From Burkholderiaceae bacterium (GTDB lineage Bacteria > Pseudomonadota > Gammaproteobacteria > Burkholderiales > Burkholderiaceae), in the NCBI GenBank assembly GCA_025458735.1, contig JALORV010000032.1:1-6763 (forward strand): 6,763 bases of DNA. Direction: 5' to 3'. The notes below the pieces were generated by a model, which saw only the letters and a program-made list of their open reading frames with translations, was not told where the DNA came from and did not search any database. Below are positions 1 to 6,204 of the stretch, piece after piece. The translations under genes and the position numbers were made by a program. Position 1 is the stretch's first letter. Each line of letters opens with the position of its first letter.

Positions 1-1641
1 GTTGACGCCACGCGCGCGCAGCCAGTCGTTGCCGCTGTTCAGCGTGACCACGCTGTTGCCGGTGCGCTCGAGCAGGAACACGTCGTTGAAGCCGGCCAGA
101 CCCGGGAAGTTGTCGTGCGGGTCGGTCGGCGAGGTGCCGTCATCCAGCGCGCCCTGGTAAGTGAACGTGGACACGTTCGAGTTGCTTCGCAGGCGCAGCA
201 CCAGGTCGGCCACCAGCGCGTCGATCACCTGCCCGTCGGCGCTGGTCGCGCCGTCGGCGTCGATGCGCTCGAGGCTCGGATCGAGCCAGTCGACGATGCG
301 CAGGTCGGCCGAGCCGGCCGCCGCCGTGCCGCCGATGTTCAGCACGCGGAAGTTCGGGCCGACGCTCAGCGACGAGACGTCGTTGTAGTAGGAGTTGCTG
401 GTCTGGAAACGGTTGACCGACAGCAGGTCGATGCCGTCGAGCAGGGACGGGTCGACCGCCGGGCCCTGGCCCACGCCCTCGGTGTAGAAGGTGATGCCCG
501 AGTCGCGCACTTCCTGCAGCAGCAGGTCGGCGATGTCGTCGATGGGGCCGCCGGCCGCCGGCGTGACGTACGCGTTCAGGTCGTACGAGTACTCGTGGTC
601 GACGTGGGTGTCGATGATCTCCAGGTCGGTGTTGTTGACGTTCTGGATGTCATAGAACGCGACCAGGCCCGGCCCGCGGAAGAAGTCGGTCACCTGGTAC
701 GAACGCAGCACCTCGTAGCCCGTGGCGTTCGACAGGTCGATGGCGATGAACGGCTGGTCGGCGTTCGGCGAGTTGACTTCGATGAGCTCGATGTTGCTGA
801 GCGTCGGCGCCACCAGCGGGTCGGCGTTCGCTGCGACCGCGTACTTGAGCGTGTCGAAGCCGCCGGCGCCGTCGAGCCGGTCGCCGTTGTTCAGCGTGGC
901 GTCGGTGCCGAAGAACGTGTCGTTGTCACCGGTGCCGGTCAGGATGTCCTGGCCCGGGGTGAGGATGAAGTTGCTGCCGGTTCCGGGCGGCGGGCCGAAG
1001 ATCGCGTTGATGCCGGCGATCGTCGGGTTGCCGGCCAGGTAGGCCAGCTCGTCGTCGTTGCTGGCCGGATCGGAGTTCACGCCACGCAGGATGTTGACCG
1101 CGGCCTGGTAGGCGGGATCCACCGCCAGCGAGGCGGGATTCATCGGGTCGGTACCCGGGGCGAAGTTCGACCCCGCGCCCATCACGGTCACGTAGGCCAG
1201 CGACACTTCGATCTGGTTGTACAACTGCGCGCGACGCCCCAGGGCGTCGGCCAGCTCCTGCGGCGTCAGGCCCATGCCGGCCAGCTCGCTCGCGTCGAGT
1301 TCCAGCACCCAGTAGCAGAACTCGGCCACGAACTCGGAACGCGCCATGCCGCCGGCGAGCTTGTTGACCCAGAAGGCGCGGCCCTGGGCGTCAGGCAGGC
1401 TGCCGCCGACGTTGACGTAGATGGCATCGACGAAGGCCGCATTGCCCAGGCCGCCGTAGGTGGCATCGAACGACGGGTGCTTCGCGAAACCCGCCGCGAT
1501 CGTCTTCATCAGGTCGAGCCCGGACATTCCGGAGGACTGCGCAACCCCCAGCCAGTAGTTGAACCCGCTCTGCTCAGGAGCGCGCTCGAAGAACCCGATG
1601 TACAAGGAAGCGATCTTCTGCTGAGTTGTGGATGCATCCAT
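1..1641 (-). CDS. DUF4214 domain protein with RTX-like calcium-binding block (partial, 3' end beyond window)
   Basis: The frame is open for 547 codons from an ATG at 1641 and runs off the window at base 1 without a stop. Residues about 12-110 hold two DUF4214-like units: YIGFFERAPEQSGFNYWLG near residue 14, and a second Tyr/Asn/Phe-Trp pattern at about 69-108 ending in RSEFVAEF. Residues about 228-266 form a Gly/Asp/Asn-rich block (ILTGTGDNDTFFGTD, then DRLDGAGGFDTLKY), similar to the RTX/hemolysin-type repeats that bind calcium. The remainder is Asp/Asn/Ser-rich, Lys-poor and probably beta-rich, with a single Cys (109). There is no N-terminal signal peptide. Proteins with this architecture are often surface or S-layer-like products exported by type I secretion through a C-terminal signal, which here would lie outside the window; that is inference. 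A Shine-Dalgarno-like GGGGGA sits 8 nt before the ATG. The domain assignment is fairly sure; the biological role is unknown. Confidence 0.85.
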   Translation of the reverse strand, partial: MDASTTQQKIASLYIGFFERAPEQSGFNYWLGVAQSSGMSGLDLMKTIAAGFAKHPSFDATYGGLGNAAFVDAIYVNVGGSLPDAQGRAFWVNKLAGGMARSEFVAEFCYWVLELDASELAGMGLTPQELADALGRRAQLYNQIEVSLAYVTVMGAGSNFAPGTDPMNPASLAVDPAYQAAVNILRGVNSDPASNDDELAYLAGNPTIAGINAIFGPPPGTGSNFILTPGQDILTGTGDNDTFFGTDATLNNGDRLDGAGGFDTLKYAVAANADPLVAPTLSNIELIEVNSPNADQPFIAIDLSNATGYEVLRSYQVTDFFRGPGLVAFYDIQNVNNTDLEIIDTHVDHEYSYDLNAYVTPAAGGPIDDIADLLLQEVRDSGITFYTEGVGQGPAVDPSLLDGIDLLSVNRFQTSNSYYNDVSSLSVGPNFRVLNIGGTAAAGSADLRIVDWLDPSLERIDADGATSADGQVIDALVADLVLRLRSNSNVSTFTYQGALDDGTSPTDPHDNFPGLAGFNDVFLLERTGNSVVTLNSGNDWLRARGVN

Positions 1642-1649
1642 TGCGTCAA

Positions 1650-1655
1650 TCCCCC
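1650..1655 (-). promoter_or_regulatory. Ribosome binding site of the DUF4214 gene
   Basis: Read on the minus strand, GGGGGA is followed by 8 nt (TTGACGCA) and then the ATG at 1641. It is an imperfect but well-spaced Shine-Dalgarno match and supports this start, which also places the first DUF4214 unit directly at the N terminus as is usual for the family. Confidence 0.5.
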
Positions 1656-1742
1656 AGGGATCAGTGGTTTAGAAAAGAAACTTCGTGCGTGGCGCGAAAT
1701 GATAAGCCGGCCCGGACACAGGCACCGAATATACAAAGGGCA

Positions 1743-1870
1743 GGTTGGAAACGGGCATCAGCCGAAATGGCGAGGATCATCCGCCCGGGCTGCGGCAGGG
1801 CGCCCGGGCGAACCGTCTCTCGCGGATTCTTCATTCAAATTCAACTTGTTTCTGATGCCCGTATCCAACC
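1743..1870. repeat. 128-bp element bounded by 19-bp inverted repeats, with nested GC-rich hairpin
   Basis: The left arm GGTTGGAAACGGGCATCAG (1743-1761) and the right arm CTGATGCCCGTATCCAACC (1852-1870) are reverse complements at 18 of 19 positions; the single mismatch is A1750 against A1863. Between them, CGCCCGGGC (1782-1790) and GCCCGGGCG (1802-1810) form a perfect 9-bp stem around an 11-nt loop. No obvious target-site duplication flanks the outer arms. If the DUF4214 transcript starts near 1900, the whole element lies in its 5' leader, 102-229 nt before the start codon. It could be a mRNA leader structure, a REP/MITE-like insertion or a binding region for a regulator. The repeat itself is certain; its nature is not. 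Confidence 0.75.
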
Positions 1871-1906
1871 GGTGACCGATGCACGGACTGCGCACGATCG
1901 GGGGGC

Positions 1907-1912
1907 AGTATA
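1907..1912 (-). promoter_or_regulatory. Possible -10 box for the DUF4214 gene
   Basis: On the minus strand this reads TATACT, five of six matches to the sigma-70 -10 consensus, in an otherwise GC-rich stretch. No good -35 hexamer sits 16-18 nt upstream (nearest TGCGCG or GTGCGC), so it would be a weak or activator-dependent promoter. It would give a leader of about 260 nt carrying the large inverted repeat. A second AT-rich candidate, TATATT at 1729-1734 on the same strand, would give a leader without the repeat. Confidence 0.25.
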
Positions 1913-2160
1913 GCCATGGCTCACTCATTCGCGCACAGAGCAACGGCAAAATCTGTTGCGGCAAGGCAACGCCGGAGCAGCGAGGAGAGCGCCGACCGCC
2001 AGGCGGTGCGAAAACCCGACCACTGCCCGTGCCAAGTTGGGCCTCGAACGGCCGCCGCCACCCGACAATACGCCCCTTGGCGGCGAAGTCGTGCTCCGAT
2101 GGCGCCGAGCCCGCCACGCTCCGCTGATTGCCGAACCGTCCGCGCCCGTCCCGCCTGCAA

Positions 2161-4005
2161 ATGACCCGCATCCTGGGTATCTCCGCCTTCTATCACGACA
2201 GCGCCGCGGCGCTGGTCGAGGACGGGCGGATCGTCGCCGCGGCGCAGGAGGAGCGCTTCAGCCGCCGCCGCCACGATGCCGCGTTCCCGGCGCAGGCGAT
2301 CCGCTACTGCCTGCAGCAGGCCGGCACGAGCGTCGGCGAACTCGACTACCTGGTCTTCTACGACAAGCCGCTGCTGAAGTTCGAGCGGCTGCTGGAGACC
2401 TACCTGGCCTTCGCGCCGCGCGGCTTCCGCTCGTTCGTCACCGCGATGCCGGTGTGGCTGAAGGACAAGCTGTACCTGAAGCTGCAGCTGCGCCGCGAGC
2501 TGGCGGCGCTCGGCGGGATCGAGCAAGCGGAGCTGCCGCCGCTGCTGTTCACCGAGCACCACCAGGCGCATGCGGCCTCGGCGTTCTTTCCCGGCCCTTT
2601 CGCGGCCGCGGCGGTGCTGTGCCTGGACGGCGTCGGCGAGTGGGCGACCAGCAGCGCCTGGCTGGGCGACGGCGCCACCCTGACGCCGCTGTGGCAGATC
2701 GACTTCCCGCACTCGCTGGGGCTGCTGTACTCGGCCTTCACCTACTACGCCGGTTTCCGCGTCAACTCGGGCGAGTACAAGCTCATGGGGCTCGCCCCCT
2801 ACGGCACGCCCCGCTACCGCGAGCTGATCCTGCGCGAACTGCTCGACCTGAAGCCCGACGGCAGCTTCCGGCTGAACATGGACTACTTCGACTTCGCCAC
2901 CGGCCTGACGATGACCAACGCGCGCTTCCACGCGCTGCTGGGCGGCGAGCCGCGCGCGCCGGAGGGCGCGCTGGAGCAGCGGCACATGGACCTGGCCAGT
3001 TCGGTCCAGGCGGTGACCGAGGAAGTCGTGCTGCGCCTGGCCGCGACCCTGCATCGCGACACCGGGCGGCAGGACCTCTGCCTGGCCGGCGGCGTGGCAC
3101 TGAACTGCGTGGCCAACGGCCGCCTGCTGCGCGAGGGGCCGTTCCGACGGCTGTGGGTCCAGCCGGCCGCCGGCGACGCGGGCGGCGCGCTGGGCGCAGC
3201 GCTGTCGGTCTGGCACGAGTACCTGAAGCAGCCGCGCGCGCCCGAAGGTACCGCCGACCGGATGGCCGGCAGTTATCTCGGGCCGGGCTATGCGAACGGC
3301 GAGGTGGCCGAGCGGCTCGACCGGCTGGGCGCCCGCTATTTGGTGCTGGAGGAGGCAGCGCTGCTGCCGCAGGTGGCACGGTGGCTGGCCGACGGCCGAG
3401 TGGTCGGCTGGTTCCAGGGGCGGATGGAGTTCGGCCCGCGCGCGCTCGGCGCGCGCTCGATCCTCGGCGATCCGCGCAACCCGGCCATGCAGTCGGTGAT
3501 GAACCTGAAGATCAAGTACCGCGAGTCGTTCCGGCCGTTCGCGCCGGCGGTGCTCGCCGAGCGCGCTGCCGACTACTTCGAACTCGACCAGCCCAGCCCG
3601 TACATGCTGGTGGTGGCGCCGGTGCACCCGCGCCAGCGGCTGGCGATGAGCGCCGCGCAGGAGCAGTTGTTCGGCATCGAGAAACTGCAGGTGCCCCGCT
3701 CGACCGTGCCGGCGGTGACCCACGTCGACTACTCGGCGCGCGTGCAGACCGTGCATCCGCAGACCAACCGGCGCTTCCACGCCCTGCTCGCCGAGTTCGA
3801 GCGGCTGACCGGCTGCCCGCTGCTGGTGAACACGTCGTTCAACGTCCGCGGCGAGCCGATCGTCAACACGCCCGAGGAGGCGTACCGCTGCTTCATGCGC
3901 ACGCAGATGGACGGCCTGGTGATCGAGAACTGCGTGCTGCAGAAGGCCGATCAGCCGGCCGCAGCGGCGCCGGCCGATCCGGCCGCCGAGTTCCCGCCCG
4001 ACTGA
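2161..4005 (+). CDS. NodU/CmcH/SxtI-family carbamoyltransferase
   Basis: A 614-residue protein of full family length. Family members use carbamoyl phosphate and ATP to make a carbamoyl-adenylate intermediate and O-carbamoylate a hydroxyl, for example in nodulation factors, cephamycin, tobramycin and saxitoxin. The N terminus MTRILGISAFYHDSAAAL is the typical opening of the Kae1-like ATPase-fold domain and includes His12. Further motifs are EERFSRRRHD (30-39), HHQAH (133-137, metal-site type), LCLDGVGEW (153-161), NSGEYKLMGLAPYG (202-215), LAGGVALNCVANG (308-320) and AAGDAGG (336-342). The YrdC-like C-terminal domain shows FQGRMEFGPRALGARSILGD (418-437), KYRESFRPFAPA (452-463) and CPLLVNTSFNVRGEPIV (552-568). 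The last 20 residues are a low-complexity Ala/Pro tail. I chose ATG 2161 over an in-frame TTG at 2128 because the conserved domain begins immediately there; neither start has a clear Shine-Dalgarno. It is the first gene of a four-gene unit. The substrate is unknown. Confidence 0.95.
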   Translation: MTRILGISAFYHDSAAALVEDGRIVAAAQEERFSRRRHDAAFPAQAIRYCLQQAGTSVGELDYLVFYDKPLLKFERLLETYLAFAPRGFRSFVTAMPVWLKDKLYLKLQLRRELAALGGIEQAELPPLLFTEHHQAHAASAFFPGPFAAAAVLCLDGVGEWATSSAWLGDGATLTPLWQIDFPHSLGLLYSAFTYYAGFRVNSGEYKLMGLAPYGTPRYRELILRELLDLKPDGSFRLNMDYFDFATGLTMTNARFHALLGGEPRAPEGALEQRHMDLASSVQAVTEEVVLRLAATLHRDTGRQDLCLAGGVALNCVANGRLLREGPFRRLWVQPAAGDAGGALGAALSVWHEYLKQPRAPEGTADRMAGSYLGPGYANGEVAERLDRLGARYLVLEEAALLPQVARWLADGRVVGWFQGRMEFGPRALGARSILGDPRNPAMQSVMNLKIKYRESFRPFAPAVLAERAADYFELDQPSPYMLVVAPVHPRQRLAMSAAQEQLFGIEKLQVPRSTVPAVTHVDYSARVQTVHPQTNRRFHALLAEFERLTGCPLLVNTSFNVRGEPIVNTPEEAYRCFMRTQMDGLVIENCVLQKADQPAAAAPADPAAEFPPD

Positions 4006-4014
4006 GCTGCTGCG

Positions 4015-4419
4015 ATGACCCAGGCCGCTGCCGCCGTCGGTCCGCGAGAGCTGCGTGCTTTCGGACTGCTGATGGGCGCCATCATCGTCGCCCTGTTCGG
4101 CCTGCTGCTGCCGTGGCTGCTGGAGCGGCCGCTGCCGGTCTGGCCGTGGCTGACGGCGGCCGCCTTCGTCCTGCCCGCGCTGCTGTTGCCGGCGGCGCTG
4201 CGCCCGCTGCACGCGGCCTGGATGCGCTTCGGCCACGTGATGGGCACGCTCAATGCGTACCTGATCCTCGGTCTGGTATTTTTCGCCGTGTTGACTCCGA
4301 TGGGCTGGGCGATGCGCCTGCTGCGGATCAACCCGCTGCTCAAGCCGCCTGCGCGGCCGGACAGTTTCCTCTCCAGGAGCCGGCGGCGCCCCCCCGATCA
4401 CATGGACCGACCGTTCTGA
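4015..4419 (+). CDS. SxtJ-like inner-membrane protein
   Basis: A 134-residue protein starting 9 nt after the carbamoyltransferase stop. It has three hydrophobic segments, at about 15-35, 44-63 and 79-100. A short polar N terminus (RELRAFG) precedes the first, and WMRFGHVMGTLNAYLILGLVFF opens the third. The basic C-terminal tail ends in HMDRPF, and a Met-x-Arg-Pro-Phe type end after an Arg-rich stretch is, as I recall it, typical of the SxtJ family named from the saxitoxin cluster, where the gene follows the carbamoyltransferase sxtI. The function of SxtJ is not established; a role as membrane partner of the carbamoyltransferase is inference from conserved order. A run of seven C (4389-4395) lies in codons 125-127. 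The stop overlaps the next start by one base (TGATG), which implies translational coupling. The assignment rests on length, topology, tail and position. Confidence 0.85.
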   Translation: MTQAAAAVGPRELRAFGLLMGAIIVALFGLLLPWLLERPLPVWPWLTAAAFVLPALLLPAALRPLHAAWMRFGHVMGTLNAYLILGLVFFAVLTPMGWAMRLLRINPLLKPPARPDSFLSRSRRRPPDHMDRPF

Positions 4420-4571
4420 TGCTCGACCTGCTGCGCGACCTGTGGGCGTTCATGCGCGAGCGCCGCAAGTTCTGGCTTGCCCCGGTGCTGATCCTGCTGG
4501 TGCTGCTCGGTGCGCTGCTGGTGGTCGGTCAGGGCTCGGTCGTGGCGCCGTTCATCTACACCCTGTTCTGA
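4419..4571 (+). CDS. SxtK-like / DUF5989 small membrane protein
   Basis: A 50-residue protein, easily missed by length cut-offs. It starts at the ATG that shares its A with the TGA of the SxtJ-like gene. An amphipathic, basic N-terminal part (MLDLLRDLWAFMRERRKFWL) leads into one transmembrane helix (about 20-37, APVLILLVLLGALLVV), then a short GQGSVVAPFIYTLF end. The pattern Leu-rich start - WxFMRxRKKxWL-like - helix - GS - APFIYTLF is characteristic of DUF5989, the family that includes SxtK of saxitoxin clusters. The function is unknown; its fixed place after SxtJ suggests that the two act together in the membrane. There is no separate ribosome binding site directly upstream, so it is probably translated by re-initiation after the SxtJ-like gene. 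Confidence 0.88.
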   Translation: MLDLLRDLWAFMRERRKFWLAPVLILLVLLGALLVVGQGSVVAPFIYTLF

Positions 4572-4574
4572 GCG

Positions 4575-5585
4575 ATGCGCTGGCGCGGCTGGCTCGGCGT
4601 CGTCGGCGTCAACCTGCTGGTGCTGCTCGGGCTGGCGCTCGGGCTGGAGGCGGCGGCGCGCCTGTTTCTCACCGAAGATGCGCGGCCGTTGTTCGCCGAC
4701 AGCGAACTGCGTACGCGCGGCCGCCCGTTCGTCGAGCCGCACCCGCAGCGCGGTTTCGCGCTCAGGCCGGGCTTCGAGGACGCCCTTTACCGGGTCGACG
4801 GCGAAGGCTTTCGCCAGGGGCTGCCGGCGGCGCCCGGTGCGCCGACCTGGATCGCGCTGGGCGAGTCGACGACCTTCGGCTGGGGCGTGGCCGACGGCGA
4901 CACCTACCCGGCGCAACTGCAGCAGGCCCTCGCGGCCATGGGCCGGCCGGTGCGCGTGATCAATGCCGGCGTGCCGTCGTACAGCTCCAGCCAGGTGCTG
5001 CGCTTTGTCGAGGAGATCCTGGCCGGCGACAAGAAGCCGCAGCGGCTGCTGATCAGCATCATGTGGAACGACATCTGGTACTCGACGGTGCTGAACTGGT
5101 ATCCGCAGCTGCTGGTCTACCAGCAGCCGCCGCCCTGGCTCGGAACGCTGCTGAACCACTCGGTGCTGCTGCGCCGGATCCTGATGCAGCCGCTGCCGGC
5201 GCAGGCGCAGCCGGTCGACCGCGTCAACGCCGATGCGCTGGCCCATTACCGCGACAACCTGCGCGCCATGCTGCGCCTGGCGGCGGCGCACGGCGTGGAG
5301 GTGGCGCTGGTCGAGCCGCCCTTCACCCCGGACCGGCTGCCGGAAGAGGGCCTGAACGAGTTCCACGTCCGCTACACGCGGCCGTTCTTCCTGCAGACGG
5401 CGGCGCAGTACCGCGCTGCGATGGCCGAGGTCGCCGCCGAGTTCGGCGTTCCCGTCGTCGATCACCGCCTGTCGCTGGCGGCCGGCGGCGCGCCGGGCAG
5501 GTACTTCCTCGACCTGCTGCACCCGACGCCGGAAGGCAACCGGCTGATGGCGGAGGACCTCGCCGCGGCCCTGACGCGGCGCTGA
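4575..5585 (+). CDS. Membrane-anchored SGNH/GDSL-family hydrolase
   Basis: A 336-residue protein starting 3 nt after the DUF5989 stop, without a clear Shine-Dalgarno, so it is probably translationally coupled. Residues 7-30 form a hydrophobic N-terminal anchor after a basic start (MRWRGW), which points to a periplasmic catalytic domain tethered to the inner membrane. SGNH blocks are visible: block I ALGESTTFGWG with nucleophile Ser98; block II NAGVPSYSS with Gly132; block III SIMWNDIWYS with Asn165; block V DLLHPTPEGN with Asp313 and His316. All four named residues (S, G, N, H) are present, so it is probably active. SGNH enzymes are esterases, lipases, or acyl transfer partners in polysaccharide modification; the substrate cannot be read here. 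It is the last gene of the cassette and suggests that the carbamoylated product, or a molecule carrying it, is also acylated or deacylated; that is inference. Confidence 0.9.
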   Translation: MRWRGWLGVVGVNLLVLLGLALGLEAAARLFLTEDARPLFADSELRTRGRPFVEPHPQRGFALRPGFEDALYRVDGEGFRQGLPAAPGAPTWIALGESTTFGWGVADGDTYPAQLQQALAAMGRPVRVINAGVPSYSSSQVLRFVEEILAGDKKPQRLLISIMWNDIWYSTVLNWYPQLLVYQQPPPWLGTLLNHSVLLRRILMQPLPAQAQPVDRVNADALAHYRDNLRAMLRLAAAHGVEVALVEPPFTPDRLPEEGLNEFHVRYTRPFFLQTAAQYRAAMAEVAAEFGVPVVDHRLSLAAGGAPGRYFLDLLHPTPEGNRLMAEDLAAALTRR

Positions 5586-5594
5586 TCGAGGCGG

Positions 5595-5629
5595 CGGGCG
5601 CGCCGGCCTGCCTTCAGAAGGCGCGCCCG
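5595..5629. terminator. Candidate bidirectional terminator hairpin between convergent genes
   Basis: CGGGCGCGCC (5595-5604) and GGCGCGCCCG (5620-5629) are perfect 10-bp inverted repeats around a 15-nt loop. They begin 9 bases after the hydrolase stop and include the last codons of the convergent CopD-like gene. There is no T-tract on either side, so this is not a classical intrinsic terminator; it could still halt transcription or protect the 3' ends of both messages. Confidence 0.4.
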
Positions 5630-6120
5630 ACGGTTGCCACCGCGACGGTGGCCATGCCGAGCAGGAGATTCACCGCCACCAGCCGCCGGATCAGCTCGAG
5701 CTGCGCGGCCGCCGCCGGCAGCTGCTGCGCGGCGAGCGCGGCGCGCAGGCGCCGGTACGGCACCAGCCGGATGACGGCGAAGACCAGGCTCATCGCCACG
5801 CCGAGGGCGGACATCAGGTGCACGCTCGCGTGCGCCAGCTGCAAGCCCTCGGCGAAGGCGTTCTTGCCGGCCGCCATGGCGCCGGCGGCGGCGCCGATGC
5901 CGACGATCATCGCCGCGCCGGTGGCCAGCACCGCCAGCACCGCGACCGTCACCCAGCCGAAGAAGCGGCCGAGGATCTCCGCCAGCAGCGGCAGCCGCTG
6001 CGCCGGCGGCAGCTGCGCCACCGCCACCGGCCGCACCGCGACGTGCATCAGGAACATGCCGCCGACCCAGACCACCACGGCCAGCACGTGCAGGAACACC
6101 ATCAGTGCATACAGCCGCAT
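5614..6120 (-). CDS. CopD-like four-helix membrane protein
   Basis: A 168-residue integral membrane protein with four predicted helices, at about 4-26, 54-76, 97-118 and 146-165. The opening MRLYALMVFLHVLAVVVWVGGMFLMH matches the first helix of CopD/copper-resistance-type and related small membrane proteins, in which a His in helix 1 and a W-x-G-G motif are typical. His11, His26, His97 and His101 are candidate metal or heme ligands. I chose the start at 6120 because the frame upstream, to an ATG at 6222, adds 34 Arg/Pro/Thr-rich residues that do not look membrane-targeted, while helix 1 begins right after Met. A GGGGCGG stretch lies just upstream. The gene faces the carbamoyltransferase cassette and is divergent from the phasin. 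True copper transport is not shown; many proteins with this annotation have no assigned role. Confidence 0.75.
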   Translation of the reverse strand: MRLYALMVFLHVLAVVVWVGGMFLMHVAVRPVAVAQLPPAQRLPLLAEILGRFFGWVTVAVLAVLATGAAMIVGIGAAAGAMAAGKNAFAEGLQLAHASVHLMSALGVAMSLVFAVIRLVPYRRLRAALAAQQLPAAAAQLELIRRLVAVNLLLGMATVAVATVGRAF

Positions 6121-6204
6121 CGTCCGCCCCACCGTTTCCGCAACGGCGCGGCGGGCGACGCCGCCGCGCTGCGCGAGTGTAGTGGGCGGCCGCGACGGCC
6201 GGCC

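Larger units (their letters stand above)
1642..2160. other. Divergent intergenic region, 519 bp, no convincing gene
   Basis: This region separates the minus-strand DUF4214 gene from the plus-strand carbamoyltransferase cassette. Short open frames cross it on both strands, but their translations are Arg/Pro-rich with no recognisable domain, and I see no good ribosome binding sites, so I call none of them genes. The stretches 1660-1740 and 1825-1855 are clearly AT-richer than the flanking genes, as expected for control DNA. It holds the 128-bp inverted-repeat element (1743-1870), a possible minus-strand -10 box (1907-1912), and several short dyads between 1940 and 2116: GCAAC at 1940-1944 and 1966-1970 around GTTGC at 1955-1959; ACCGCC-A-GGCGGT at 1995-2007; and a TGGCG/CGCCA stem at 2100-2116. 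I could not identify a convincing promoter for the plus-strand cassette. Confidence 0.6.

Noticed and set aside
1743..1870. Classical insertion sequence or CRISPR repeat
   Set aside because: No transposase frame, no evident target duplication, and only one pair of inverted arms without regularly spaced direct repeats.
115..1875. 586-codon plus-strand open frame opposite the DUF4214 gene
   Set aside because: Val/Arg/Gly/Asp-rich composition without motifs, antisense to a clearly protein-like frame with DUF4214 and RTX-like features.
2128..2160. TTG start adding 11 residues to the carbamoyltransferase
   Set aside because: The added residues are Arg/Pro-rich, unconserved in type, and the family normally begins directly with the R-I-L-G-I-S segment.
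1879..2171. Small open frames in the intergenic region on both strands
   Set aside because: No ribosome binding sites, Arg/Pro-rich translations, mutual overlap and no recognisable domain.
1921..4401. 826-codon open frame on the minus strand opposite the carbamoyltransferase and SxtJ-like genes
   Set aside because: Its translation is a monotonous Arg/Gln/His/Ala/Gly-rich sequence with no domain, and it lies antisense to genes with strong family motifs; it is a by-product of GC-rich third codon positions.
1956..4571. 871-codon plus-strand frame ending with the DUF5989 peptide
   Set aside because: Only its final 50 codons are protein-like; the rest is an Arg/Ala/Gly/Pro-rich frame shadow of the carbamoyltransferase and SxtJ-like genes, so the DUF5989 gene is called from ATG 4419.
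4398..5522. 374-codon minus-strand open frame opposite the SGNH hydrolase
   Set aside because: Composition is an antisense artefact (Arg/Gln/His-rich), while the plus-strand frame carries complete SGNH blocks.
2161..5585. A saxitoxin biosynthesis cluster
   Set aside because: Only the sxtI/J/K-like part is present; no polyketide synthase-like SxtA, amidinotransferase or other saxitoxin genes are visible, so toxin production is not supported.
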